Shown one piece after another: positions 24,634 to 32,273 of a stretch of 64,000 nucleotides of DNA. Both the position numbers and the translations under genes were made by a program. Source of the DNA: Pseudanabaena sp. BC1403 (lineage in GTDB: Bacteria; Cyanobacteriota; Cyanobacteriia; Pseudanabaenales; Pseudanabaenaceae). The notes beneath the pieces are model-generated. The model was not told the DNA's origin. It worked only from the letters and a program-made list of their open reading frames with translations, and did no database searches. The stretch lies in the NCBI RefSeq assembly GCF_002914585.1, contig NZ_PDDM01000019.1:42398-106397 (forward strand), given 5' to 3'. Numbering within the stretch: position 1 is the first letter of the stretch; every line of letters starts with the position of its first letter.

Positions 24634-27402
24634 TCATTTTTTGCGAAATAGATCACCAATTTTGCTGAGGAAAACATCGTACAGTGTGGCTTGTTTAAGG
24701 ACAGCGAGAATTATCTTTTCAAAGGATTTGCCTTTCATTTGTCCAGATGCTTTGAGTACGAAAACTACAGCAATAATCATCAACAAAATAATCGAAAACA
24801 TTGCTACAACTAGCTGGGTAATATTCAAAATCCCTGCAAAGGAAAGCACCAAAACAGCCGTAGTTGAAAAAAGGAATCCAAAGGAAATCGATGCAGCAAT
24901 TACTGAAGGGAGTTGAACTTCTTGAGGTTTGGTCAAATTTTCAGGTTGGGGCTTTTCAGGTTCGGACATTATGGTTGCTTGATGGTTGCTGTTGTTAATG
25001 ATAACTGTTACAGGGGTTTGCCGATCGCTATACGGCTCTCGTTCTCGCAATTCATCTTTTGAACGCGATCGCCTATCTTCAATACCATCAAGTAATTCGC
25101 GAATATTGTAGTCACGATCGCTATTTTCAGGAGAATAGTCTGTTTTTCCTCGATCTAATAGATTGAGTAGATGTTTATAACTGACGGTGACTTGGAGATT
25201 GTCGGGGAGAACGATACGCTCATCGGGAGTGAGTTTTGGACGGTCGTGAATATCGTCAAATTTGTCGCGGATCACGGAGAGAAAATTGTGGCGGGTGTGG
25301 GGATTGCCTTTGATTTTGACGGAGATTTTGGTGTCTTCGAGATCGGCTTTGATGTAGGCGAAGTTGCCAGTATCGGAGGCAAGGATTACGCCTGTACGCC
25401 AGTAGGTTCGGCTGTTGGTGCGAGCGATTAGTTTGTGAGCTTTGACGATGAAACGGGAAATGACGCTATTGGGTAGGACTTTATCGTAACGATATTCAAA
25501 TCTCAGGCAGTCGTCCCATGTGCCTGTATGGGGTTCCTCTTTGGGTAGTAAGTCGGGAATGAGGTATTCGGGATAGTCGTGATCGCGGGAGTTTTCCATT
25601 GCAAAGCATAGCTCAAACTTTTCCATCATTCTGAGAATGAATTTACGCGCTTCTTCGGTGGCATAGCAGTCCTGTTCTTTGTTCAATTTGGGCCGAAAAA
25701 TTCGCTCTGTGTCTTGCCAATACAATACACCTTTATATTCCGTCATCAAGAGGTTATCGTTAATGATTTTGTATGCGCCGACTGTGACCCATTCGGGATT
25801 GAGAACGTTGGTATCTTTGAGGCGTTTGTCGTCGGTGAAGTTGAGAATGATGCCCAGTTCGTGCAGGAGGCGGACGAGGGTATGGCGCGATGATTCTCTA
25901 GTGATGCCAGTATCGATGCATTTTTGTTCGTATTCCTGATAGGTGATGTAGTCGCGATCGTCCTGTTCCAGTTTGTCCTTGAGGTTTAGCCATTTGACGG
26001 GTATGGGATCGAAGACATGGGGCATTTCGTTGGCGATGATTTCGGCGATTTTTTGTTTGAGTTCGCTAATTCCTAATCCTGTGGCGCAGGATGTGCCGAT
26101 AAAGCCTTTGATGTTGGGATATTTGGTTTGCAAGCCGTGGCGATCGAGGTCGAGGGGATGGTCATCGATTTTATTACCGACAATAATTACGGGGGCTTGA
26201 TTTCCGAGACTTTCGATTAGTTTCAGCCAATATTCGATGCGATTGGCAAGTTCGTCTTCGCGGGTGTTGATGACCAATAAATAGAGGCTGCGCTCGGTGA
26301 GAAAGAACTGATGGGTGGCGTGCATGATTTCCTGTCCGCCAAAGTCCCAAACCCGCAGTTTCACCTGTTCATTTTTGGCTGTAATCTGCCAATGGCGAAT
26401 ATTAATGCCATCGGTTTTGCGTTCGTCTGTATCAAATTGATTGTCGAGTAAGCGCTTGACTAGTGAGGTTTTGCCTACGGTTCCCTGTCCAACTAAAATT
26501 ACCTTTACTTCGTTTAATGGCTGTCGATCAGTTTCTAATATAAAATCAAAAATTGCTTTAGGATTTTTTGTGTCTGCTAGAATCTCATACGGAATCACCA
26601 GTGAATTACCGTGTAAATCAAGTTCTTCCAAATTTTTAAGTTCGGCAATTTCTTCAGGTAATTCTTGAATTAGATTATTGTCAATCCACAGTTCTTTTAA
26701 GTTTATTAATTTACCAATATTGGAGGGGATCTGTACAATTTGATTATTGTCAAGCCAGAGTCTTTTTAAATTTTTTAATTCGGAAACCTCATAAGGTATA
26801 CATCTAATTTGATTTTTCCTAACAAAGAAGCCTTGTAATTTTTGTAGTTTATTAATTTCTCTTGGAATCTCGCTGATTTGATTAGCCCATAGTGATAGAT
26901 TCTCAAGATTAGACAGACAGGTTATTGCTTCAGGTATCCTCGGAATTTGATTGCATGAAAGGTTAAGCGTAGTCAGCTTGGTTAGACTGGCGATTGCGTC
27001 TGGTATCACTGTGATTTTGTTGCCATGGAGGCGAAGCTCCATTAGATTTGATAATTGGGAGATCGCATCTGGTATCGCCATGATTTTATTGTTATCGAGG
27101 TCAAGCGTAGTCAGATTTGCTAAGTTGGTGATTGCGTCTGGTATCGCCGTGATTTGGTTGTATGGAATATGAAGTTCTTTGAGATTGGTTAATTGAAAAA
27201 TCTCTTGGGGAATAGCAGTTAAACGATTTCCTTTAGTCTTTCTTTCTTTGTAGTCATGCTTACCTAGAATCAACTTTTCCAGACTCTGCAACCGTCCAAT
27301 TTCGCTTGGCAATCCTTCCAGATCGTTCCCCGACAGATCGAGTTCCGTCCAGCCCTCTCGTTCTGCTTGTGCGATTATTGCCAATAACTCTGCATCGTTC
27401 AT
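24634..27402 (-). CDS. Roco-family leucine-rich repeat GTPase with C-terminal membrane anchor
   Basis: 922 residues. About eleven LRR units (~15-275, consensus LxxLxxLxLxxNxIxxIPxxI), then a Ras-like Roc domain with Walker A VGQGTVGKTSLV (~305), switch WDFGGQE (~353) and specificity motif VGNKIDDHPLD, then a COR domain (~450-800). After a short Asp/Arg-rich linker two hydrophobic helices (~830-885) should anchor it in the membrane. Roco proteins are GTP-switched dimers known from LRRK2 and from bacterial homologues; cyanobacterial ones have no settled role. Neighbours are two Rieske oxygenases and toxin-antitoxin genes. No kinase or effector domain is seen. Confidence 0.9.
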   Translation of the reverse strand: MNDAELLAIIAQAEREGWTELDLSGNDLEGLPSEIGRLQSLEKLILGKHDYKERKTKGNRLTAIPQEIFQLTNLKELHIPYNQITAIPDAITNLANLTTLDLDNNKIMAIPDAISQLSNLMELRLHGNKITVIPDAIASLTKLTTLNLSCNQIPRIPEAITCLSNLENLSLWANQISEIPREINKLQKLQGFFVRKNQIRCIPYEVSELKNLKRLWLDNNQIVQIPSNIGKLINLKELWIDNNLIQELPEEIAELKNLEELDLHGNSLVIPYEILADTKNPKAIFDFILETDRQPLNEVKVILVGQGTVGKTSLVKRLLDNQFDTDERKTDGINIRHWQITAKNEQVKLRVWDFGGQEIMHATHQFFLTERSLYLLVINTREDELANRIEYWLKLIESLGNQAPVIIVGNKIDDHPLDLDRHGLQTKYPNIKGFIGTSCATGLGISELKQKIAEIIANEMPHVFDPIPVKWLNLKDKLEQDDRDYITYQEYEQKCIDTGITRESSRHTLVRLLHELGIILNFTDDKRLKDTNVLNPEWVTVGAYKIINDNLLMTEYKGVLYWQDTERIFRPKLNKEQDCYATEEARKFILRMMEKFELCFAMENSRDHDYPEYLIPDLLPKEEPHTGTWDDCLRFEYRYDKVLPNSVISRFIVKAHKLIARTNSRTYWRTGVILASDTGNFAYIKADLEDTKISVKIKGNPHTRHNFLSVIRDKFDDIHDRPKLTPDERIVLPDNLQVTVSYKHLLNLLDRGKTDYSPENSDRDYNIRELLDGIEDRRSRSKDELREREPYSDRQTPVTVIINNSNHQATIMSEPEKPQPENLTKPQEVQLPSVIAASISFGFLFSTTAVLVLSFAGILNITQLVVAMFSIILLMIIAVVFVLKASGQMKGKSFEKIILAVLKQATLYDVFLSKIGDLFRKK

Positions 27403-27462
27403 AAATTCAAGGAAAAAGTAGAAAGGAAAAAGGAAAAAATGGGATTTGAGACTGCGATGAGT

Positions 27463-27882
27463 TTATTCTAGAAACCAATTTTCAATTCTTAAACCATCGA
27501 AAAACTGAAAATCTGCAACATTGTTAGTTACCAAAATCAAATTATTGACATGAGCAATACTCGCAATTTGCCCATCCGCAAAAGCAGGAGTCTTACCCAT
27601 CTTCGCTAACCTTGCTCTCTCCCTTGCGTGCCACTCCGCCGCATCGCGATCGTAATTAAACACTGGCAAACTCAATACCGACTCCTGAATATAATTCCAA
27701 AGAGCTTCTCGCTTTCTAGATTCTGGCAATCGCAAACAACCGTACATAAGCTCATGCACAACAATACTCGCAGTAACAATTTCCGATTGACAAACTTCTA
27801 GCTTATGTAAAACATTCGCATTGGGAATAAGTCTTGCTGGTTCCGAAAGCGTATTAGTATCAAGCAAATATTGAAAGCTCAT
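27463..27882 (-). CDS. vapC: VapC-type PIN-domain toxin
   Basis: 139 residues. PIN nuclease fold with the first acidic residue in YLLDTNTLSEP (~8), the second in VVHELMYG (~45), and FADGQIASIA and TNNVADF for the later Asp/Asn positions. Expected to cleave RNA (often initiator tRNA) when free. Its ATG overlaps the stop of the antitoxin gene by ATGA at 27879-27882, so the pair is translated together. A 22-bp copy of its 5' end (27842-27863) recurs at 29291-29312, apparently a relic of another such gene. Confidence 0.85.
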   Translation of the reverse strand: MSFQYLLDTNTLSEPARLIPNANVLHKLEVCQSEIVTASIVVHELMYGCLRLPESRKREALWNYIQESVLSLPVFNYDRDAAEWHARERARLAKMGKTPAFADGQIASIAHVNNLILVTNNVADFQFFDGLRIENWFLE

Positions 27883-28154
27883 AGGATGATTTCTCTACCC
27901 ACGCTGCGATCGCGCAAATCCGCAAAATCTTCATTAGTAAACTCCATTCCTTCATTTTGGATTGTCAATCTAAATTTTTGTAATCCTTTCCAGAAAACAG
28001 ATTTTTGTTGACCTTCTTTGAGGCTCTCAGGTTCTTGGTGAATTTGGCGATCGGCTAACTCAAATGTGAGAAATTCAATAAATCGCAAGACTTGTTGCTG
28101 TTGCTCAGTTGGTAATTTCTGCATTTTACTCACAGCATTTTCTAACACCGTCAT
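27879..28154 (-). CDS. VapB-type antitoxin (DUF2281-like)
   Basis: 91 residues. The start VLENAVSKMQKLPTEQQQQVLRFIEFL is typical of DUF2281-like antitoxins paired with PIN toxins; the C-terminal half (VFWKGLQKFRLTIQNEG) is expected to wrap the toxin. It overlaps the vapC start by 4 bp. Probable autoregulator of the operon; the operator was not identified in the 80-bp gap upstream. Confidence 0.75.
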   Translation of the reverse strand: MTVLENAVSKMQKLPTEQQQQVLRFIEFLTFELADRQIHQEPESLKEGQQKSVFWKGLQKFRLTIQNEGMEFTNEDFADLRDRSVGREIIL

Positions 28155-28234
28155 TTACTGAATCCTCCTGCATATTTAATCTAGTGACATTTTACAAGAT
28201 CTTTTAGATAGGCGATCGCCTTGTAAAGGGAAAA

Positions 28235-28549
28235 CTAAAAAGTGATGATTTCTAAACCGCGATTTTTGACCAGATGTAACAACTTTAGCGCAGTTCCACT
28301 TGGTCGCTTCTGTCCGATCTCCCACTTCTGCACCGTTGACACACTCGTATTTAGCAAAGAAGCAAACACCGCCTGACTCACTCGACAAGCTTCTCGAATT
28401 TGCCTAATTTGCTCAGGCTGCAACGGTTCCACTGGCGGCAAACACAAGCGATCGAACTCGCGTAAAGTAACTTGATCCATCACACCAGCCTGATGTAGCC
28501 CCTTAGCAGTTTCATGCACCGCTTCAAGAATTGCTGATTTTTTCATCAC
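28235..28549 (-). CDS. higA: HigA-type XRE antitoxin
   Basis: 104 residues. Helix-turn-helix in the C-terminal half: IRQIREACRVSQAVFASLLNTSVSTVQKWEIGQKRPSG (pieces visible at ~45-85). It follows a RelE/HigB-like toxin gene and overlaps it by 26 bp, in the toxin-first order of higBA. It likely represses its own promoter by binding the palindrome at 28922-28940. A decayed second copy of its C-terminal part is at 30255-30360. Confidence 0.85.
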   Translation of the reverse strand: MMKKSAILEAVHETAKGLHQAGVMDQVTLREFDRLCLPPVEPLQPEQIRQIREACRVSQAVFASLLNTSVSTVQKWEIGQKRPSGTALKLLHLVKNRGLEIITF

Positions 28550-28913
28550 AAAGTACCTCTATTAATTCATCATTACGCTGAGCAATAGCCAAATCCTCTA
28601 CCGATAATCCCAGAAGATGATTAGACAATTTCTTCAAAGCTTCCTCTTCCTGTTTATTGATATTGCCGCGATCACTCTTAGCAAAACCAAATACAAAAAT
28701 CCAGCGATCGCCTTTATTTGTAGCAACTAATGTCCGAAAACCTCCACTTTTACCCTGTCCAGTTCGTGCAACTCGTTTTTTGACTAATCCACCACCCAGA
28801 TCTGCCTCATATAGCCCTTCCATCATTTCTCGCACAGCTAAACATAGACTAAGATTATTTAGCCCTTGCTTTCGCGCCCAACGGTCGAACCAACGAGTTT
28901 TATAGCTCCTCAT
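28524..28913 (-). CDS. higB: HigB/RelE-like toxin
   Basis: 129 residues, RelE/ParE-superfamily toxin of the phage-derived Gp49-like/HigB type: MRSYKTRWFDRWARKQGL at the start and FRTLVATNKGDRWIFVFGFAKSDRGN in the catalytic sheet, with Lys/Arg residues for ribosome-dependent mRNA cleavage. The C-terminal extension (ALKKLSNHLLGLSVEDLAIAQ) is helical. Its ATG shares a base with the stop of the truncated upstream toxin (TAATG), and it overlaps the antitoxin gene downstream. Confidence 0.85.
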   Translation of the reverse strand: MRSYKTRWFDRWARKQGLNNLSLCLAVREMMEGLYEADLGGGLVKKRVARTGQGKSGGFRTLVATNKGDRWIFVFGFAKSDRGNINKQEEEALKKLSNHLLGLSVEDLAIAQRNDELIEVLCDEKISNS

Positions 28914-29050
28914 TACTTTACTATAGCACTAAGTGCTATATGTTTTACCTGTGCGCTACCCACTCTCGACCAATATATCGCTTCTATTCCTGACGCTGCA
29001 AAATAATTTACCCAATCAGGCGACAAATTCATATCAATCAAAAACTTCAT
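28913..29050 (-). pseudogene. Truncated DUF5615 PIN-like toxin
   Basis: A 45-codon frame beginning MKFLIDMNLSPDWVNYF, then SGIEAIYWSRVGSA, which is the N-terminus of DUF5615 (VapC-like) toxins; these normally run to about 110 residues. After ~35 residues the sequence leaves the family and becomes VKHIALSAIVK, encoded by the higBA operator region. It overlaps the DUF433 antitoxin stop by ATGA and ends in the higB start. So a recombination event replaced its catalytic part with the higBA module. It should be inactive. Confidence 0.8.
28922..28940. promoter_or_regulatory. Candidate HigA operator palindrome
   Basis: TATAGCACTAAGTGCTATA is a perfect 19-bp palindrome centred 18 bp upstream of the higB start codon, the usual position for autorepression by the antitoxin. 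It lies within the end of the truncated DUF5615 frame. Confidence 0.6.
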
Positions 29051-29277
29051 GCCGACACCAAAGCGACCTCAACCTCCTCAGACCGCCAAGCTGCATAGGA
29101 CAACGCCGCCATAATATCCTCTTTCTCTAAATAAGGATAAGCATTTAAAATTTCTTCAACCGAATGTCCAACTGCCAATAGTCCAACCAATGTGCCCACA
29201 GTCACCCGCATTCCACGAATGCAAGGTTTACCGCCCATCACTTGAGAATCCAAGGTAATTCGCGCTAAATATTTCAT
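29047..29277 (-). CDS. DUF433 antitoxin
   Basis: 76 residues: ITLDSQVMGGKPCIRGMRVTV and ILNAYPYLEKEDIMAALSYAA are the DUF433 signature, a winged-helix antitoxin usually paired with a DUF5615 PIN toxin. Its own partner, which overlaps it by ATGA, is truncated, so this is now an antitoxin without a working cognate toxin, possibly kept because it drives or couples to the higBA pair downstream. Confidence 0.85.
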   Translation of the reverse strand: MKYLARITLDSQVMGGKPCIRGMRVTVGTLVGLLAVGHSVEEILNAYPYLEKEDIMAALSYAAWRSEEVEVALVSA

Positions 29278-29290
29278 AGGTTTTATTTGC

Positions 29291-29312
29291 TCCGAAAGCG
29301 TATTAGTATCAA
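29291..29312 (-). repeat. 22-bp relic of a vapC 5' end
   Basis: TCCGAAAGCGTATTAGTATC plus AA, identical to 27842-27863 inside vapC (codons for DTNTLSE). The surrounding sequence does not match. Confidence 0.55.
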
Positions 29313-29390
29313 AAAGGGAAAAAGACCTATGGCTGATATTTTAGCTGAAATTAATAAATGCTACAATGCAATAAAACTAGAGAAATAATT

Positions 29391-29636
29391 ATGGAAACAT
29401 CTCTTTTAGCGGTTGTTAAGAATGGCAAAATCCAATTACCTAGTCCTTTATCCATTCCAGAAGGAACAAAAGTATTAATCATTCCCATTCCTTTAAATAG
29501 AGAAACAGAAAATAATCCAGAAACGGATTGGGAATATTTTGCCCTACAAAATCTAAATCAATGCTACGAAGATAACGAACCAGAATACCCATTAAACCGA
29601 ATCAAGGAATTCAACAAGGACTATGCAGGAAGGTAA
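29391..29636 (+). CDS. Antitoxin of a MazF/PemK pair
   Basis: 81 residues from METSLLAVVKNGKIQLP (an upstream ATG at 29358 would add eleven residues). The N-terminus looks like an AbrB-like swapped-hairpin strand (VVKNGKIQLPSPLSIPEGTKVLIIPI), the C-terminus is acidic. It overlaps the toxin start by 14 bp. This is the only TA pair in the cluster on the plus strand. Confidence 0.75.
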   Translation: METSLLAVVKNGKIQLPSPLSIPEGTKVLIIPIPLNRETENNPETDWEYFALQNLNQCYEDNEPEYPLNRIKEFNKDYAGR

Positions 29637-29973
29637 TATCATTCTAACGCCTATCCCACAATCTGATGGTGTAACCAAAAAGCGTCCTGCCCTGATTCTT
29701 AGAGAAATGCCAAAATATAAGGATTTCTTAGTTTGTGGCATCAGCACTCAACTCAAGCAATATATCCCCAACTTTGACGAAATTATCACTGAAAACGATG
29801 AAGATTTTGAATCAAGTGGTCTAATTACTGCATCCGTTATCCGCTTAGGCTTTTTGACAGTTATACCAAATAGAAATGTAATTGGTTCGACTGGTAAAAT
29901 TTCATCAGCGAGATATCAAAGACTTCTAAGCAACTTGATTCAACATTTGACACAATCTTCAGTATCCAAATAA
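29623..29973 (+). CDS. MazF/PemK-like endoribonuclease toxin
   Basis: 116 residues. The beginning GNIILTPIPQSDGVTKKRPALIL is the PemK/MazF sheet with its conserved Lys-Arg-Pro, then FLVCGISTQL and SSGLITASVIRLGFLTVIP, the usual order. Likely a sequence-specific mRNA interferase held by the overlapping upstream antitoxin. Its last 34 bp overlap the end of the convergent antitoxin-like gene at 29940. Confidence 0.82.
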   Translation: MQEGNIILTPIPQSDGVTKKRPALILREMPKYKDFLVCGISTQLKQYIPNFDEIITENDEDFESSGLITASVIRLGFLTVIPNRNVIGSTGKISSARYQRLLSNLIQHLTQSSVSK

Positions 29974-30176
29974 CTACGCAGCTCGGCGATCGCTTCCTCC
30001 GCAGACTGAGACTTTAAAACACCAGCACGATACTCAGTCAAACCCTCATGACATTCTTCTAGAATTTCCCTCCTTCTCACCTCAGCATTCCGTTTCCTGA
30101 GAATATCAATTAACATTTCCTGCTGATCGATTGACAACTGACTAACCGCATCAAGCGTACTTTCAAACGTAATCAT
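29940..30176 (-). CDS. Orphan addiction-module antitoxin
   Basis: 78 residues: ITFESTLDAVSQLSIDQQEMLIDILRKRN, then ILEECHEGLTEYRAG and SAEEAIAELRSYLD resemble small helical antitoxins of RelE/ParE-type modules. No toxin gene follows on its strand; instead its 3' end runs into the convergent MazF gene. It is either orphaned or acts in trans. Confidence 0.65.
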   Translation of the reverse strand: MITFESTLDAVSQLSIDQQEMLIDILRKRNAEVRRREILEECHEGLTEYRAGVLKSQSAEEAIAELRSYLDTEDCVKC

Positions 30177-30254
30177 AATTCACCCTAATCGAGCAGATTC
30201 ACAATATTTTACAAGGTTTTGAGGCAGGCGATCGCATTGCAAAGGCAAAAGGAA

Positions 30255-30360
30255 AAGCTGGAAAGCAACTATTTCTATTCTGCGATTTTTGACTCGATGT
30301 ACCAACTTTACTGCAATTCCAATTGGGCGATTCTGCCTAGCTACCCATTTCTGTAACCCA
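30255..30360 (-). pseudogene. Decayed copy of higA C-terminus
   Basis: Aligns with 28235-28340 at about 70% of bases without gaps. Read on the minus strand it still gives RPIGIAVKLVHRVKNRRIEI, against RPSGTALKLLHLVKNRGLEI in higA. No start or full helix-turn-helix remains. It shows that a second higBA-like module once stood here. Confidence 0.7.
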
Positions 30361-30398
30361 TCAAGTCACTCAAGAATGGTGCAAGATCTGAGTTAGTC

Positions 30399-31025
30399 TC
30401 AATGGAGAATCTCAATAGTTGTTCCCTTTTGCAACAAAGAATAAATTTCATCAACATCCTTGTTTTTTAAAGACACACAGCCTAAAGTCCAGTTGATTTT
30501 GCGATCAATCAGCCAATCAGTCCCCTTCTCTACACCATGAATTCCAATCTCGTCGCCAATACCATCTTTTGCAGTTACCTCACCTCTAGCCTGAGCCTGA
30601 GCAAATTTGCGCCATGAATCCTGATTGGGATAGTCCAACCAGATAAATTTTGACCATTCCGAATGGTAATAAAGATCTTTAACTCGAAATATTCCCTCTG
30701 GGGTGCGCTTATCGCCTTGACGCAATTTATCATCCTTAGGATTACCGCCCAAAACGATCGCATAGGATTTAATCGGCTTGTTTTGGTAATAGACAGTCAG
30801 CTTATATTTAGATTTTTCTACAACGAGTTTGATCGCCTTTTTATCGAGTTTTTTGAGATTAATTAAATCCGCGATCGCCTTATCTTTGTTGAGAAATTCA
30901 TTTGCTGCCCTTGCTTCACAGTCTGTGATACATGGCAGTTCAAAAATATGAGGATTAGCGATCGCATAGAGACAGCTCAAGCTAGCCAGTACAACTAAGT
31001 AACCTAAAAATTTCTTCTGTAACAT
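30399..31025 (-). CDS. L,D-transpeptidase (YkuD domain) with signal sequence
   Basis: 208 residues. An N-terminal hydrophobic helix (~7-24) directs export. The YkuD domain has the catalytic pattern IGIHGVEKGTDW and LGCVSLKNKDVDEIY (His ~168, Cys ~192). Such enzymes make 3-3 crosslinks in peptidoglycan or attach proteins to it. It starts 31 bp after the livM stop on the same strand; co-transcription would be accidental in function. Confidence 0.87.
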   Translation of the reverse strand: MLQKKFLGYLVVLASLSCLYAIANPHIFELPCITDCEARAANEFLNKDKAIADLINLKKLDKKAIKLVVEKSKYKLTVYYQNKPIKSYAIVLGGNPKDDKLRQGDKRTPEGIFRVKDLYYHSEWSKFIWLDYPNQDSWRKFAQAQARGEVTAKDGIGDEIGIHGVEKGTDWLIDRKINWTLGCVSLKNKDVDEIYSLLQKGTTIEILH

Positions 31026-31055
31026 ATCAACCTCAAATTATTTAGAACAAGAGGC

Positions 31056-32015
31056 TTAAGCACCTTGCTTATTTTTGGCAAGTACTTTTTTAGTTGTGCG
31101 TTTGCACCAACCTAAGAACTCTGGAGTAATGATCCCCTTAGGATAGAAAATTGTTCCAATCACAATCAAAACCCCAAAAATAATTAAGCGTCCATCTTTA
31201 AGAAATTGCCCTAACCATACAGGAACACCATTAACACTTGAAAATCCTCGTAAAACCTCAGGTAAAGCCGTTAGCACAATCCCCCCGACCACGGGCCCCA
31301 AAAAAGTGCGCGAACCACCAATTAATACAAAAGCTAAGAAAATAATACTGGCATCAAAGGTTCCTTGACGAGCATTCCATGTATTCAAAAAATGAGCGCT
31401 TACGGCTCCCACCATACCAGCCAAAATTGCGGCTAGAGTAAAGGCTAAGACCTTGTAATAAGTGGGGTTGATTCCCATCGAATCTGCTGCTAATTCATCT
31501 TCACGAATCGCAATTAGTGCCCGCCCAACTCGAATTTTTTCCAGACGATACATAAATGCCATACTCAATCCCAATAATGGCAGAGCAATCCAGAGATATT
31601 CTAAGGGTGACTGAAACGGCTGCGGAATCCCAAAAATCCCCACTGCACCACCAGTAATATCAAGATTGAGAGCAACTACTCGCAAAATCTCGACAAAGGC
31701 AATTGTAGCAATCGCCAAATAAATCCCCCGCAATCGCAACACAGGAATTCCTAAAATCACTGCCAAGAGTCCTGATATCAATCCTGCCGCCAACATTTCT
31801 AGCAATACCCACCAGACTGGCAAAGTCCCTGTTGTTGTTGTTAAAATTTTTGTAGAGGCGATCGCGGCAATATATCCACCTAGGGCATAAAATCCTGGTG
31901 TTGCTAATGATAGCTGCCCAGCCATCAACGGCAAATAGACAGAAATCCCAAGGGTTGCACCAAAAATTGCCGATACAATCAAAAAACCGTAGGTGTTAAA
32001 AAATTCAGCCATCAT
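31056..32015 (-). CDS. livM: Branched-chain amino acid ABC transporter permease
   Basis: 319 residues, about nine membrane helices. The family signature is seen in YLPLMAGQLSLATPGFYALGGY, GIPVLRLRGIYLAIATIAFVEILR and the EAA-like loop REDELAADSMGINPTYYKVLAF. It forms the channel with LivH and is powered by LivG/LivF. livG is on the same strand at 21237; intervening genes are unrelated. Substrates may be branched-chain or other neutral amino acids. Confidence 0.92.
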   Translation of the reverse strand: MMAEFFNTYGFLIVSAIFGATLGISVYLPLMAGQLSLATPGFYALGGYIAAIASTKILTTTTGTLPVWWVLLEMLAAGLISGLLAVILGIPVLRLRGIYLAIATIAFVEILRVVALNLDITGGAVGIFGIPQPFQSPLEYLWIALPLLGLSMAFMYRLEKIRVGRALIAIREDELAADSMGINPTYYKVLAFTLAAILAGMVGAVSAHFLNTWNARQGTFDASIIFLAFVLIGGSRTFLGPVVGGIVLTALPEVLRGFSSVNGVPVWLGQFLKDGRLIIFGVLIVIGTIFYPKGIITPEFLGWCKRTTKKVLAKNKQGA

Positions 32016-32273
32016 TATTAAATCAAGTTATTTTAAGGCAAAGAACAAAGCTCTACCCTTAAAAAATAACCTCCTATCGCACTAATTAGCTATCATTAGT
32101 CAACAAGCAGAAATACCTTAAGGAATTATTAAGATTTTCTGTAAGCCAGCCGAATATAAAGCAGCAATCATCCTGCGATCGCCGCTTAGCACATTAAACC
32201 TTAGCGTAGATCTTAAAAATGCAAGATTTTTACGTAAACCTTAGCAAATATCAAATTCTAGAGAGTACAAACA

